From: Actinophytocola sp963826035
GTDB lineage: Bacteria; Actinomycetota; Actinomycetes; Mycobacteriales; Pseudonocardiaceae
Direction of reading: 5' to 3'
DNA length: 64,000 bases
NCBI GenBank assembly: GCA_963826035.1
Contig: CAWGVZ010000002.1
Location: forward strand, 1 to 64,000
Shown here: piece by piece, positions 27,335 to 36,549 of the stretch
How the letters are laid out: each line of letters starts with the position of its first letter
Position numbering within the stretch: position 1 is the stretch's first letter
Program-made: the position numbers and the translations under genes
Notes under the pieces: model-generated
Database searches by the model: none
The model's input: only the letters and a program-made list of their open reading frames with translations
Told to the model about the DNA's origin: nothing

Positions 27335-29008
27335 GTGCACCCTGTGACCCAGCTCGCCGACGACCTGCTCGAACTCCACTTCGCGGCCGACCCGGTCATG
27401 GCGACCATGGTCGGCGCGCCCGGCCGCTCCGACGCCTACGCACCCCAGCTTCCCGACCGCAGCGAGGCCGGCGAGCAGACCCTGCGGGCGCGGCTCACCG
27501 ACGTGGTCGCGCGGGCCACCGCCATCGATCCGGCCCAGCTGTCGGCCGACGACAAGGTCACGCACGCGGTCGTGCTCGACCACGCCCGCTCGATGATCGA
27601 CCTGATCGACTCCCGCAACGTCGAGTACGTGGTCACCGACCTGTTCATCGGGCCGGCCTCCGACCTGCTGACCCTGCTGCCCATGACCACGTTGCCCGAC
27701 GCCGATGCCGGCCAGGCGTACCTGGCGCGGCTGCGGGAGATCCCGAGCTACCTCGAGCAGGTGGCCGAGCGGCAGCGCGCCGGCGCGGCGGCGGGCCGGG
27801 TCCCGGTGGCTCGGCTGGTCGAGGCGTCCGTCGCGCACCTCGGTCGCTATCTTGCCGACCCGGCGAACGACCCGTTCGCGCGTCAGGAGATGGTCGGCGA
27901 CCTCGGCCAGGAGCGCGAGCGGGTGCTCGCCGATGTCGTGCGGCCCGCCATCGCGACGTACCGCACGACGCTGACCGACGAGGTCGCCGCGCACGGCCGC
28001 GGCGACGACCGGCCGGGCGTGTGCTGGCTGCCCGACGGCGAGGAGACCTACCGGCTGCTGTCCCGGGTGCACACCACCACCGACCGCACGCCGGACGAGC
28101 TGCACCAGACCGGACTCGACGTGGTCGCCCAGCTGGCCGACGAGTACCGGGAGCTGGGGTCGCGGGTGTTCGGCACGAGTGACCTGGCGGAGATCTTCCG
28201 GCGGATGACCAGCGACCCGGAGCTGCGCTGGCGCGATGGCGACGAACTGCTCACGTCCGCGCGGGAGGCCGTCACCCGGGCCGAGGAGGCGGCGCCTGCC
28301 TGGTTCGGCAGGCTCGCCAGTACTCAGTGCAAGGTGGAGCCCGTCCCGGAACAGGAGGCGCCGAGCGCCCCGGCCGCGTTCTACCTGTGGCCGTCGATGG
28401 ACGGGCAGCGCCCTGGCATCTACTTCGCCAACACCCACCGCGCGCACGAGCGGGACCGGTTCGTCTCCGAGGTGTTGGCGTTCCACGAGGCGGTGCCCGG
28501 GCATCACTTCCAGCTGGCCATCGCCCAGGAGCTCACCCACCTGCCGCTGCTGCGCCGGGTGGTCGGGCCGAACGCCTACATCGAGGGCTGGGGTCTGTAC
28601 ACCGAGCGCCTGGCCGACGAGATGGGTCTGTACTCGAGCGACGTGTTCCGGCTCGGCATGCTGGCCATGGACTCGCTGCGCGCCGGCCGGCTGGTGGTCG
28701 ACACGGGCATCCACGCCAAGGGCTGGAGCCGGGAGCGGGCGGTGGCGTTCCTGCGGGACAACGGCCCGATGGCGGACCTGGAGATCGGCAACGAGGTCGA
28801 CCGGTACATCGCGTACGCGGGTCAGGCGCTGTCGTACATGGTCGGCAGGCTGGAGATCCAGCGGATCCGCGCGGCCGCCGAGCGGGCGTTGGGCTCACGG
28901 TTCGACATCAGCGCGTTCCACGACGTGGTGCTCGGCGGCGGGTCGTTGTCGCTGAGCGTGCTCGAGGACGTGGTGACCGACTGGACCTCGGGGGTTGCGG
29001 CGGGTTAA
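27335..29008 (+). CDS. DUF885 family peptidase-like protein
   Basis: A 557-residue protein of the DUF885 family, thought to be zinc peptidases. The HEAVPGHHFQ motif near residue 386 supplies metal ligands and catalytic Glu; EGWGLYTERLADEMG follows near residue 417 with the third ligand. No signal peptide, so cytoplasmic. GTG start at 27335. Substrate unknown. The stop overlaps the convergent gene's stop by 4 bp. Confidence 0.88.
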   Translation: MHPVTQLADDLLELHFAADPVMATMVGAPGRSDAYAPQLPDRSEAGEQTLRARLTDVVARATAIDPAQLSADDKVTHAVVLDHARSMIDLIDSRNVEYVVTDLFIGPASDLLTLLPMTTLPDADAGQAYLARLREIPSYLEQVAERQRAGAAAGRVPVARLVEASVAHLGRYLADPANDPFARQEMVGDLGQERERVLADVVRPAIATYRTTLTDEVAAHGRGDDRPGVCWLPDGEETYRLLSRVHTTTDRTPDELHQTGLDVVAQLADEYRELGSRVFGTSDLAEIFRRMTSDPELRWRDGDELLTSAREAVTRAEEAAPAWFGRLASTQCKVEPVPEQEAPSAPAAFYLWPSMDGQRPGIYFANTHRAHERDRFVSEVLAFHEAVPGHHFQLAIAQELTHLPLLRRVVGPNAYIEGWGLYTERLADEMGLYSSDVFRLGMLAMDSLRAGRLVVDTGIHAKGWSRERAVAFLRDNGPMADLEIGNEVDRYIAYAGQALSYMVGRLEIQRIRAAAERALGSRFDISAFHDVVLGGGSLSLSVLEDVVTDWTSGVAAG

Positions 29009-29913
29009 CCGGTGGTGACGGTCGTCAGGATCGTCTCGGTCTGCTGGCTGGTGGTCGGCTTCGGGTCGGCGGGGCCACCCTCGACCGCGGTGACGACCAC
29101 CAGCATGGTCACCCCGTTCGCCTGCCCTTCCTTCTCCACGGGCACGCCGACGATCGTCACCTCGGCGGTCGCCGGCTGGCAGTCGGGCTTCGTGACCTTG
29201 GGTGTGACCTTGGCGGTGACCGTCATGGCGGTCTTGTCGTCCACGGGCTGCTCAGTCGGCTCCGAGACCTCGACCGTGGCGTCGCCGCCGAAGTACTCGC
29301 CGGCGACCTTGATGGCGAAGTGCTTGACCGTCTCGGTCGGGTCGGCGTCCGTGCCACCCCGGCCCTGGACGTCACCACTGGCGACGAACGAGCGGACGTA
29401 GTCGTCGCCCTCGCAGCTGTAGATGCCGTACTCGGCGACGCCGCTGAACTCGATGCCCTCCTCGCCGCTGGGCCTGGTCTCGTTGCTCAGGGTCCAGTTG
29501 GCCGGCACGCCGTAGGTCAGGCCGGCCTCGGCCGTGTTGTCGACGGTCGTCCAGTCGTCGGCGGGTTCTGACGGCGGCCGCTCGGACGGCGAGGTCTTGG
29601 TGGTCTCCTCGCCCGGCGCGGCCGTCTCCTCGTTCTTGCTCCGGTTCCACAGCACGATCGCCACCACGGCACCCACGATGATCACGATGGCCACCAGGCT
29701 CAGGATCATCGGCAGCTTGGACCGCTTCGGCGGCGGTGGCGGCGGGGCCTGCGCGGCGAAGCTGCCGGTCGAGTACTGCGGCGGGTACTGGGCGTACGGG
29801 TCCTGGCCGTAGCCGTACGGATCCGCCGGGTCGTACGCGTAGGGATCCGGGCCGTAGGGATCGGGCTGTTGTTGCCAGCCCTGGTTTCCCTCGTTGCCCT
29901 GCCAGCCGGTCAC
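29005..29913 (-). CDS. Membrane-anchored protein with Tyr/Pro-rich N-terminus
   Basis: A 302-residue protein starting at GTG 29913. Residues 1-50 are a Tyr/Pro/Asp/Gln-rich cytoplasmic tail with repeats of DPYGYGQDPYA type, followed by PPPPPPK and one transmembrane helix (PMILSLVAIVIIVGAVVAIVLW, about residues 65-86). The outside part begins with a Thr/Pro/Glu-rich linker and then a domain with an isolated Cys pair. No family assigned; such DUF-type proteins are common in actinomycete envelopes. Confidence 0.75.
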   Translation of the reverse strand: MTGWQGNEGNQGWQQQPDPYGPDPYAYDPADPYGYGQDPYAQYPPQYSTGSFAAQAPPPPPPKRSKLPMILSLVAIVIIVGAVVAIVLWNRSKNEETAAPGEETTKTSPSERPPSEPADDWTTVDNTAEAGLTYGVPANWTLSNETRPSGEEGIEFSGVAEYGIYSCEGDDYVRSFVASGDVQGRGGTDADPTETVKHFAIKVAGEYFGGDATVEVSEPTEQPVDDKTAMTVTAKVTPKVTKPDCQPATAEVTIVGVPVEKEGQANGVTMLVVVTAVEGGPADPKPTTSQQTETILTTVTTG

Positions 29914-30125
29914 ACGACGGACGATAGCCCGCGTGGCCACTGGCCGTGAACGATTCCGTCGATAACGGTGTGCTACCGACGTGCGCTAACGAGTGAGCTG
30001 GCACCGAACTAACACCCCGAGTAGTGACCCGTTCACAGCTCTCAGTAGAGTGCGCGAGCCTGATCGACTTGCCTGGCGCCTGAACGGGTGACAGCGCAAC
30101 GGTTGGATCACAGACAAGGAGAGTC

Positions 30126-31307
30126 ATGGCCAGTCGGATGAAGCTCGCCCGCGCAGGATCCGCGGTCGTGGGCGCCTCTGTTGCGTTGATGTTGGCTGCC
30201 GCCCTTCCGGCCGGCGCCGAGCCCGTCACGGGCAACGTCAAGGGCGACGGGGAAAAGGGCTACACGCTGAACCTCGCCGAGCGCGACCTGCAGGCGAAAC
30301 TGTTCGCGTTCGAGCTCTCGGACGGCACCAAGCTGCAGATGTACTGCGTGGAGATCGACACCCGCATCACCGACGGCACCATGGAGGAGCGTCCCTGGGA
30401 CGACTACCCGAGTGCCGGCTCGCCGTTCCACGAGGGCCGCGAGAAGATCAACTGGGTTCTCCACCACGGCTACCCGGTCACGAGCGTCGAAGAGTTGACC
30501 GAGGTGCTGACCGCCAAGGGCGCCACCCTCAACGACGGAATCGACTCGAAAGAGGCGATCACCGCGACTCAGGCCGCCATCTGGAACTACAGCGACGGCA
30601 TCCCCCTCGAGGTCGACGACGCGCTGAACGGTGACGACAACGAAGAGGCCGAGGCCGACGTCGTCGCGCTCTACCAGTACCTGACCGGTGCGGACAACGT
30701 CGGCATCGGCGACCAGCCGACCCCGGCGCTGCAGGTCAGCCCCACCGAGCTGGAGGGCGAGGCCGGCACCCGCATCGGCCCGTTCACCGTGAACACCAAC
30801 GGTGAGGTCCAGGGCCTGGCGAGCGACCTGCCCGAGGGCGTCAAGATCACCGACCTCGACGGTGTCGAGCTGGACGCCAGCAAGATCAAGAACGGCACGC
30901 AGGTGTTCCTGGATGTGCCCGCGGACGCCGCTGAGGGCGAAGGCAGCTTCGAGCTGACCGCGACGGCCAGCGTGGACACCGGCCGCCTGTTCGTCGGTGA
31001 GAACTACGAGCAGAACCCGACGCAGTCGCTGATCGTCGCCACGGCGGAGAGCAGCGAGATCGTGGCAAGGGGTGCGGCCAGCTGGACGGCCGGCACCACC
31101 GAGACCACCACGCCGCCCTCGGAGACCACCACCACGCCGCCGGTCACCGAGACCACCAGCGACACCCCGGTCCCGCAGCCGAAGGCCAACGAGGACGACC
31201 TGGCCGACACCGGTGCGTCGATCTTCACGCCGATCATGATCGGTGTGGTTCTGGTCGGTGCCGGTATCGGTGCGCTGTTCTTCCAGCGTCACCGCAAGCG
31301 CGCCTGA
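30126..31307 (+). CDS. Thioester-domain (TED) surface protein with LADTG sorting signal
   Basis: A 393-residue secreted protein. Signal peptide residues 1-31; thioester domain with Cys74 in QMYCVEI and Gln149 in TATQAAIW, the two residues that form the internal Cys-Gln thioester used for covalent adhesion. Then a beta-sandwich domain, a Thr/Pro/Glu linker (TTETTTPPSETTTTPP), and the C-terminal LADTG (359-363), hydrophobic helix and basic tail for sortase anchoring. ATG at 30126 with AAGGAG. No sortase gene lies next to it. It is a candidate adhesin of the aerial or vegetative cell wall. Confidence 0.9.
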   Translation: MASRMKLARAGSAVVGASVALMLAAALPAGAEPVTGNVKGDGEKGYTLNLAERDLQAKLFAFELSDGTKLQMYCVEIDTRITDGTMEERPWDDYPSAGSPFHEGREKINWVLHHGYPVTSVEELTEVLTAKGATLNDGIDSKEAITATQAAIWNYSDGIPLEVDDALNGDDNEEAEADVVALYQYLTGADNVGIGDQPTPALQVSPTELEGEAGTRIGPFTVNTNGEVQGLASDLPEGVKITDLDGVELDASKIKNGTQVFLDVPADAAEGEGSFELTATASVDTGRLFVGENYEQNPTQSLIVATAESSEIVARGAASWTAGTTETTTPPSETTTTPPVTETTSDTPVPQPKANEDDLADTGASIFTPIMIGVVLVGAGIGALFFQRHRKRA

Positions 31308-31330
31308 TCATCTCGTCGTAAGGTCCACTG

Positions 31331-31371
31331 ATGGTGGTCTCCGCCCGGGTTCACCGGGGGGAGACCACCAT
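31331..31371. terminator. Terminator hairpin after the TED gene
   Basis: Perfect 12-bp arms ATGGTGGTCTCC/GGAGACCACCAT around a GC-rich loop, 24 bp past the stop codon. Confidence 0.8.
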
Positions 31372-31429
31372 TGGTCGTAGTAGGTTGGCTTGCGGCCACC
31401 GTTGAGTGATCGAGTGGAAGGAGCAGAGT

Positions 31430-31657
31430 GTGGGCATCAATTTCGATGACCTGAAAAACAAGGCTCAGAACCTCGTCAAAGAGCACGGTGACAAGATCGA
31501 GCAGGGCGTCGAGAAGGCCGGTGACCTGGCCAAGAAGAAGTTCGGCCACGGCGAGCAGGTGGACAAGGTCGTCGACAAGGTCCAGGACGCCATTCCCGAC
31601 AAACCAGGCTCGGACAAGCCAGCAGACAAGCCAGCGAGCGAGCAAGACGACAAGTGA
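31430..31657 (+). CDS. MT0933/Rv0909-type antitoxin-like small protein
   Basis: A 75-residue very charged protein (INFDDLKNKAQNLVKEHGDKIEQGVEKAGDLAKKKFGHG) matching the MT0933 antitoxin family pattern: two amphipathic Lys/Glu-rich helices then a disordered Asp/Lys/Pro tail. Start at GTG 31430 behind AAGGAG. No toxin gene adjoins; the stop overlaps the next start by 4 bp. In most genomes this family occurs as a stand-alone gene, so antitoxin function is unproven. Confidence 0.8.
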   Translation: MGINFDDLKNKAQNLVKEHGDKIEQGVEKAGDLAKKKFGHGEQVDKVVDKVQDAIPDKPGSDKPADKPASEQDDK

Positions 31658-32247
31658 CCAAGCCGACCATCGTCACCTGGCAGGGGACGAGCAGGCCGAG
31701 TCTCGAGTCGGTTCGGCTGCTCGTCTCCGACGGCCGGCTGCGCGCCTCCGGCCGATTGGTCGTGGCGGCCGGCCAGGCCGGCCCGTTCCCCTCCGAGCAG
31801 GCCTACAGCGCCTCCTTCGAGTTCACGGTCGCGAGGACCGGCAACGTCGGCCGCGGCCTGCTGCGCACCACGACGGCCGAGTCCGAGCAACAGGTGTCGG
31901 TCGGCCGCACCGAGGACGGCATGTGGCTGATCGACCACGGCAAGGGCGCGGAACGCAACGATTTCGACGGCGCCATCGATGTCGACGTGGCCGGCGCCAT
32001 CACCTTCAGCTCGCTGCCCATCCGCCGCCTCGGCCTGCACCGCGAGGCCGGCGAGCACGAGCTGCCGGTGATCTACATATCGATGCCCGACCTGTCGGTG
32101 TCGCTGCTGCGCCAGACCTACCGCACGGTCTCCATCACCGACGACGGCGCGGTCATCAACTACACGGACTGGAACCGCACGGCCGACATCACGGTCGACC
32201 GGGAGGGCGTCCCGATCGACTACCCGGGCATCGCCAGCCGCGTGTAG
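31654..32247 (+). CDS. Putative glycolipid-binding family protein
   Basis: A 197-residue protein with GTG start. Its pattern (VTWQGTSRPSLESVRL at the start, LRTTTAESEQQVSVGRTEDGMWLIDHG mid, YISMPDLSVSLLRQTYR near the end) fits the glycolipid-binding family (PF06475). No signal peptide or membrane helix. Translationally coupled to the small antitoxin-like gene. Confidence 0.75.
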   Translation: MTKPTIVTWQGTSRPSLESVRLLVSDGRLRASGRLVVAAGQAGPFPSEQAYSASFEFTVARTGNVGRGLLRTTTAESEQQVSVGRTEDGMWLIDHGKGAERNDFDGAIDVDVAGAITFSSLPIRRLGLHREAGEHELPVIYISMPDLSVSLLRQTYRTVSITDDGAVINYTDWNRTADITVDREGVPIDYPGIASRV

Positions 32248-32302
32248 CGAGTCGTACGCTTCGGACACCGAGTCGTACGATCCGGGGCCCGCGCGGTCGG
32301 GC

Positions 32303-33274
32303 TCAGGCCGGTTGCTCGGCGATGGCCGTCTCGTCGTCCAGGCGCAGGATCCGGCCGCCCGACGCGCCCAGTTCGCGTAACTGGTCGAAGGCGTCGGGTG
32401 TCGTGAGGTCGATCCTGAGCTCGTCGCGTGGGCCGTCGCGGAGGAAGTCCAGTCCCGCTCGCCCGTCGTTGCCGGCGCGGACGGTCGCGGCCAGTCCGCC
32501 CGTCGAGGCCAACGCGCCACGTGCCGCGCCGAGCCGGCCGAGCGCGTCGTCCACGGCGGTCAGCAGCGCGCTCCGGTTGCCGTCGCACATGGCCAGCACC
32601 AGCTCCGCACGTGTGCCGGCCACCCGGGTGCCGTCGCCGAACGATCCGGCGGCCAGCGACAACGCCAGCGGTCCGCCGTCGGCGCCCGTCGCCGCCAGGA
32701 CGGCCGCCAGGATGTGCGGCAGGTGCGAGATCCGCGCGACGGCCGCGTCGTGCTCGCCGGCCGTGGTCGGCACGACCTTCGCGCCGCAGTCCAGCGCCAG
32801 GGCCGCCGCCTCCCGCCACGCGACGGGATCGGTGTCCTCCTCGGTGGCCAGCACCCACGCCGCGCCCTCGAACAGCTCGGCCGATCCGGCCGCCCAGCCC
32901 GACTCGGCCGTCCCGGCCATCGGGTGCCCGCCGACGTAACGGGCCGACGGCACCCGCCGTGCGACCACCTCGGCCACCGCCGTCTTCACGCTGACCACGT
33001 CGGTGAGCAGACAATCCGGCGCCTGCGACGCCACCGACCGCAGCACGCCGTCCACCTCCGGCAGCGGCACGGCCAGCACGACCAGTGCGTCCCGGTCGGC
33101 CGCCGCGGCCAACGCCGACTCCACGTCGGACTCGACGCGGAAGCCGTCGCCGTTGGCGGCCTCCGCGTCGGCCGCGGACGCCGTGGCACCCCAGACCTCA
33201 CGCCCGGCACGCGCCGCCGCGCGCAGCACCGACCCACCGATGAGCCCAAGCCCGATCACACATACCGCTCGCAC
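32303..33274 (-). CDS. tyrA: Prephenate dehydrogenase
   Basis: A 323-residue NAD(P)-dependent enzyme of tyrosine synthesis. The Rossmann motif GLGLIGGS is at residues 7-14; GGHPMAGTAESGW near residue 115 and HDAAVARISHLPH near residue 172 are the prephenate-binding landmarks. GTG start at 33274 with AAGGA upstream. No ACT domain at the C-terminus. It follows the M20 amidohydrolase by 11 bp on the same strand. Confidence 0.92.
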   Translation of the reverse strand: MRAVCVIGLGLIGGSVLRAAARAGREVWGATASAADAEAANGDGFRVESDVESALAAAADRDALVVLAVPLPEVDGVLRSVASQAPDCLLTDVVSVKTAVAEVVARRVPSARYVGGHPMAGTAESGWAAGSAELFEGAAWVLATEEDTDPVAWREAAALALDCGAKVVPTTAGEHDAAVARISHLPHILAAVLAATGADGGPLALSLAAGSFGDGTRVAGTRAELVLAMCDGNRSALLTAVDDALGRLGAARGALASTGGLAATVRAGNDGRAGLDFLRDGPRDELRIDLTTPDAFDQLRELGASGGRILRLDDETAIAEQPA

Positions 33275-33285
33275 GGGTCCATCCT

Positions 33286-34512
33286 TCACCGCAGCGCGTC
33301 CAGCGCGAACGCCGCGTAGGTCGCCACGCCGTGCGCGAACGCCGACTCGTCGAAGTGGACCCGGTTCGAGTGGTTCGGCGGCGCGTCCGCCGGCTCGACC
33401 CCCGGCGGGCACGCGCCGAGGAAGGCGAGCGCGCCCGGCACCTTCTGCAGCACGTAGGAGAAGTCCTCGGCCGCCATCAGCGGGTCGGCCATCGGCGCGC
33501 TGTGCCTGGCGCCGACCACGTGGGCGGCCAGTTCGAGGACCCGCCCGGCGACCTTCTCGTCGTTGTTCGTGGGCGGGTAGCCCATGTTGATCTTGAAGTG
33601 CACCGTGCACCCGTATGCGGCGCCGATGTGCTCGCACAGCTTCGGGATCTCCTTGAGGATCACGTCCCTGGTGGCGTCGGACAGCGTGCGGACCGTGCCC
33701 TCCAGCTCGGCCGTCTCCGGAATTACGTTGGACGTGGTGCCGGCCGTGATCCGACCGACCGTCACCACTGCCGGGTCGAACACGCTGAACCGCCTGGTCA
33801 CCATGGTCTGTAGCGCGCCGACCATGGCCGCCGCGGCGGGCACCGGGTCGACCGCGTGGTTCGGCATGGCACCGTGCCCGCCCTTGCCGGTGACGGTCAC
33901 GGTGAACGCGTCGGCGCTCGCCATCATCGGCCCGGGCTTGCACGTGACCAGCCCGGACGCCGCGGTCGCCGTGATGTGCAGGGCGAGTGCGGACTCGACC
34001 GGCCGACCACCGGCCTCGAGCACGCCTTCCTCGATCATGTGGCGGGCGCCGTGGCGGCCCTCCTCGCCCGGCTGGAACATGAAGATCACCCGTCCGGACA
34101 GCGCCTCCCGCCTGGTGTGCAGCAGCCGCGCGGCGGACGCGAGCATGGCCGTGTGCGTGTCGTGCCCGCACGCGTGCATCGTCCCGTCCACCTCGGAAGC
34201 GAACGCGAGGCCGCTGTCCTCGCGCAGCGGCAACGCGTCCATGTCGCCGCGCAGCAGCACCGACGGCCCCGGCTTCGCCCCGTTGAGCACGGCGATCACC
34301 GATGTGCAGGACTTGCCCTTCATGACGTGCAGGTCGAGGCCCTCCAGGGCATGTAGCACGGCGGCCTGCGAGACGGGCAGGTCGAGCCCCAGTTCCGGGT
34401 GTTTGTGCAGTTGACGACGCAGCGCGACCGTTCGGGGCTGAAGAGCTCTGGCGGCCTCGAACAAACCGGAGAACCTCGGGTCATCTGCCAGGGCGGTCGC
34501 GGGGGTAGTCAT
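33286..34512 (-). CDS. M20 family amidohydrolase
   Basis: A 408-residue metallo-amidohydrolase of the M20D group (IAA-amino acid hydrolase/hippurate hydrolase type). Metal-binding landmarks: GDMDALPL, HACGHDTHTAM near residue 113-123, and FQPGEEG near residue 147. The lid domain carries GKGGHGAMP. Start at ATG 34512. Removes an acyl group from N-acyl amino acids; precise substrate unknown. Confidence 0.9.
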   Translation of the reverse strand: MTTPATALADDPRFSGLFEAARALQPRTVALRRQLHKHPELGLDLPVSQAAVLHALEGLDLHVMKGKSCTSVIAVLNGAKPGPSVLLRGDMDALPLREDSGLAFASEVDGTMHACGHDTHTAMLASAARLLHTRREALSGRVIFMFQPGEEGRHGARHMIEEGVLEAGGRPVESALALHITATAASGLVTCKPGPMMASADAFTVTVTGKGGHGAMPNHAVDPVPAAAAMVGALQTMVTRRFSVFDPAVVTVGRITAGTTSNVIPETAELEGTVRTLSDATRDVILKEIPKLCEHIGAAYGCTVHFKINMGYPPTNNDEKVAGRVLELAAHVVGARHSAPMADPLMAAEDFSYVLQKVPGALAFLGACPPGVEPADAPPNHSNRVHFDESAFAHGVATYAAFALDALR

Positions 34513-34620
34513 GAGTTGATGATGACACCGTGTGGCCCGGCGTGACGGGTTCGCGCACCTGGGCAACACTCCGGGACCCGCGGCTTCCTGCCGACCCGCA
34601 TCAGGAATACCGTGTGCCAC

Positions 34621-35121
34621 ATGTCCGAGCAGGACCCGGTGGTACCGGGCTTCGCGATCGCCGTTGTTCGCGAGGACGGCAAGTGGCGGTGCACCGCCAT
34701 GGACGGCTCGGCGCTGCAGGGGCTGGACGCGGCGATCACCGAGTTGCGCAAGGTCCGGTCCACGGGCGCGGTGTTCGCCCTGCTGGGCGTCGACGACCAG
34801 TTCTTCCTGGTCGTGCGCCCGGGCCCGGGCGGGGTGTCGCTGTTGCTGTCCGACGCGGCGGCCGCCCTGGACTACGACGTGGCCGCGGACGCGCTGGACC
34901 TGCTTCGCGTCGACCCGCCACCGGACGACGACGAGGAGGTCTGGCCGGAAGGTGCGCTGGACATCCTCGCCGACATCGGGCTGCCGGCCGAGGAGCTGCA
35001 GGTGATCGTCGGTGAGGTGGACCTGTACCCCGACGAGCAGCTGCAGATGATCGCGCAGCGCTGCGGCTTCGCCGACGAGTTCGCGAGGCTGCTGGACAGC
35101 ATGGACAGCATCGCGCAGTGA
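34621..35121 (+). CDS. tRNA adenosine deaminase-associated protein
   Basis: A 166-residue acidic protein conserved in actinobacteria directly upstream of tadA (landmarks GFAIAVVREDGKW and EVDLYPDEQLQMIAQRCGF). The stop overlaps the tadA start by 4 bp. Its function is not established, but the constant linkage suggests a role with TadA. ATG at 34621 chosen; GTG at 34612 is possible. Confidence 0.85.
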   Translation: MSEQDPVVPGFAIAVVREDGKWRCTAMDGSALQGLDAAITELRKVRSTGAVFALLGVDDQFFLVVRPGPGGVSLLLSDAAAALDYDVAADALDLLRVDPPPDDDEEVWPEGALDILADIGLPAEELQVIVGEVDLYPDEQLQMIAQRCGFADEFARLLDSMDSIAQ

Positions 35122-35606
35122 CCGACGAGGACCTCATCCGCGCGGCGCTGGCGGTTGCCCGCCGCGCGCCGCTCACCGGAGACGTCCCGATCGGCGCGAT
35201 GGTCCTGGACCCGTCGGGCGCCGAACTGGCGAACGCGTGCAACGCGAGAGAGGCCACGGGCGACCCGACGGCACACGCGGAGATCCTGGCCCTACGCGAG
35301 GCGGCGGCCGTCCATGGAGACGGCTGGCGCCTGACGGGCTGCACCCTGGTGGTCACGGTGGAGCCGTGCACGATGTGCGCGGGCGCGCTGGTCCTGGCGA
35401 GGGTGGCGAGGGTGGTCTTCGGCGCGTGGGAGCCGAGGACGGGTGCTGTGGGCTCCCTGTGGGACGTGGTGCGGGACCGCAGGCTCACCCACAGGCCAGA
35501 GGTGGTGGGCGGCGTCCTGGCCGAGGACTGCGCGGCCCTACTGGACCAGTTCTTCGCCGATCACCGGGACCGGTCCCAGCCGGACGACGGCACACTTCCC
35601 GCATGA
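35118..35606 (+). CDS. tadA: tRNA(adenine34) deaminase
   Basis: A 162-residue zinc deaminase that converts A34 to inosine in tRNA-Arg(ACG); that tRNA is encoded at 5.7 kb. Active-site residues: His53 and Glu55 in AHAEI, and Cys84/Cys87 in PCTMC. GTG-type start coupled to the associated protein gene. The 3' end overlaps the next start by 4 bp. Confidence 0.95.
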   Translation: MTDEDLIRAALAVARRAPLTGDVPIGAMVLDPSGAELANACNAREATGDPTAHAEILALREAAAVHGDGWRLTGCTLVVTVEPCTMCAGALVLARVARVVFGAWEPRTGAVGSLWDVVRDRRLTHRPEVVGGVLAEDCAALLDQFFADHRDRSQPDDGTLPA

Positions 35607-35998
35607 CCCAGCGCCCGAAGCGCCCACCGGAACTGATCGCCGCTCTGATAACGCTGCCACTGGGCGCGCTGATGTTCGGCACGGCGGCCACCACGATCGG
35701 CGGCCCGGACACGGGTCTATCAACGATCGCGCTGCTACTGGCCCTGCTGACGATCCGCTTCAACTGGGCCCGCATGGCAACCGTGGCCATACTGGTCCTG
35801 CTGACCATAATGTGGCTACCGGGCGCCCTGGAGTACGTAACCGGCGACGACTGGACCCGCCACACCGCGGCGACCTACGTGCTGGTGGCCACGGTCCTGT
35901 CCGCAGCAGGCGCGATCCTGGCGTTCATGACCCGCTCGAACACGTACTACCAGCAGTCCTCCCAGTGGCGAGAACACCGCAGGAGCGTCCCAAAGTAG
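35603..35998 (+). CDS. Small membrane protein
   Basis: A 131-residue protein with four predicted transmembrane helices and a polar C-terminal tail (TRSNTYYQQSSQWREHRRS). No recognised family. It is translationally coupled to tadA (ATGA overlap). Confidence 0.75.
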   Translation: MTQRPKRPPELIAALITLPLGALMFGTAATTIGGPDTGLSTIALLLALLTIRFNWARMATVAILVLLTIMWLPGALEYVTGDDWTRHTAATYVLVATVLSAAGAILAFMTRSNTYYQQSSQWREHRRSVPK

Positions 35999-36117
35999 GA
36001 CGAGAGCCAACACGGGCAGGGCAGCAACCTTCACCAAGGAGACGCGGCCGGCGGAGCAGCACTCGCCACGGCGACGCGAGCAGGGGGAGCACTATTCGCC
36101 AAGGTGATGCGAGCGGG

Positions 36118-36223
36118 GGCCGGGGGGCGAAGCCCCGCCGGGCGGGTTTGGGGCTGCGCCCCAAAGGAAATGGCGAGGCGACAAGGTCCGCGGTTTCCGC
36201 GGACACATGTCGCCATCGCCGAG
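36118..36223. terminator. Hairpin block downstream of tRNA-Ser(CGA) remnant
   Basis: Two strong hairpins: TTTGGGGC-TGC-GCCCCAAA (36147-36165) and GTCCGCGG-TTT-CCGCGGAC (36186-36204), the second nested in outer arms GGCGACA/TGTCGCC. A closely similar block lies downstream of the tRNA-Ser(GGA) fragment at about 61.43-61.55 kb. It is probably the native terminator of this tRNA gene family. Confidence 0.65.
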
Positions 36224-36278
36224 CGGTAGCGGTGGGATTTGAACCCACGGAGGGTGTGAACCCTCACGCGCTTTCGAG
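36224..36278 (-). other. Displaced 3' fragment of tRNA-Ser(CGA) (attachment site end)
   Basis: 55 nt matching the 3' half (anticodon loop to discriminator base) of the complete tRNA-Ser(CGA) at 58226-58312, in the same orientation, with three differences, all in the variable arm. The 5' half is missing and replaced by element sequence from 36279. This is the classic attL/attR arrangement of an element inserted at the anticodon loop of a tRNA. Confidence 0.85.
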
Positions 36279-36371
36279 GTCTGCGACCAGCCGATCAGCG
36301 GTGATCGTCGGAGACGTTTGCGCAGGTCAGTGGGGTTCGCGAACAGCGGCGGATGGCGGTGAACGCGGGCG

Positions 36372-36394
36372 AATGCAACCACAAATGCAACCAC
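36372..36394. repeat. Arm-type direct repeats, left end
   Basis: Two copies of AATGCAACCAC, 12 bp apart, about 100 bp inside the left end of the element. The right end has AACTGCAACCAG twice with the same period and the same strand orientation, so these are likely integrase arm-binding sites. Confidence 0.6.
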
Positions 36395-36549
36395 GCCGAG
36401 CGGTCGAGGGGGTCGCATGGTTGACGAGCCGTATCTACACAGCCGTGACGACTGCGACTCCTGCGGGGAGTTCGACGCCGACATGGCCGCGCACTATGAC
36501 GGGCTGACCGACCGCGATCCTCGGTGGTGCCATCGCTGCGGCGCCAGCG

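Noticed and set aside
32248..32279. Two copies of CGAGTCGTACG, 21 bp apart, after the glycolipid-binding gene
   Set aside because: Only two copies; may belong to the same intergenic repeat style as the 22-bp array but too short to call.
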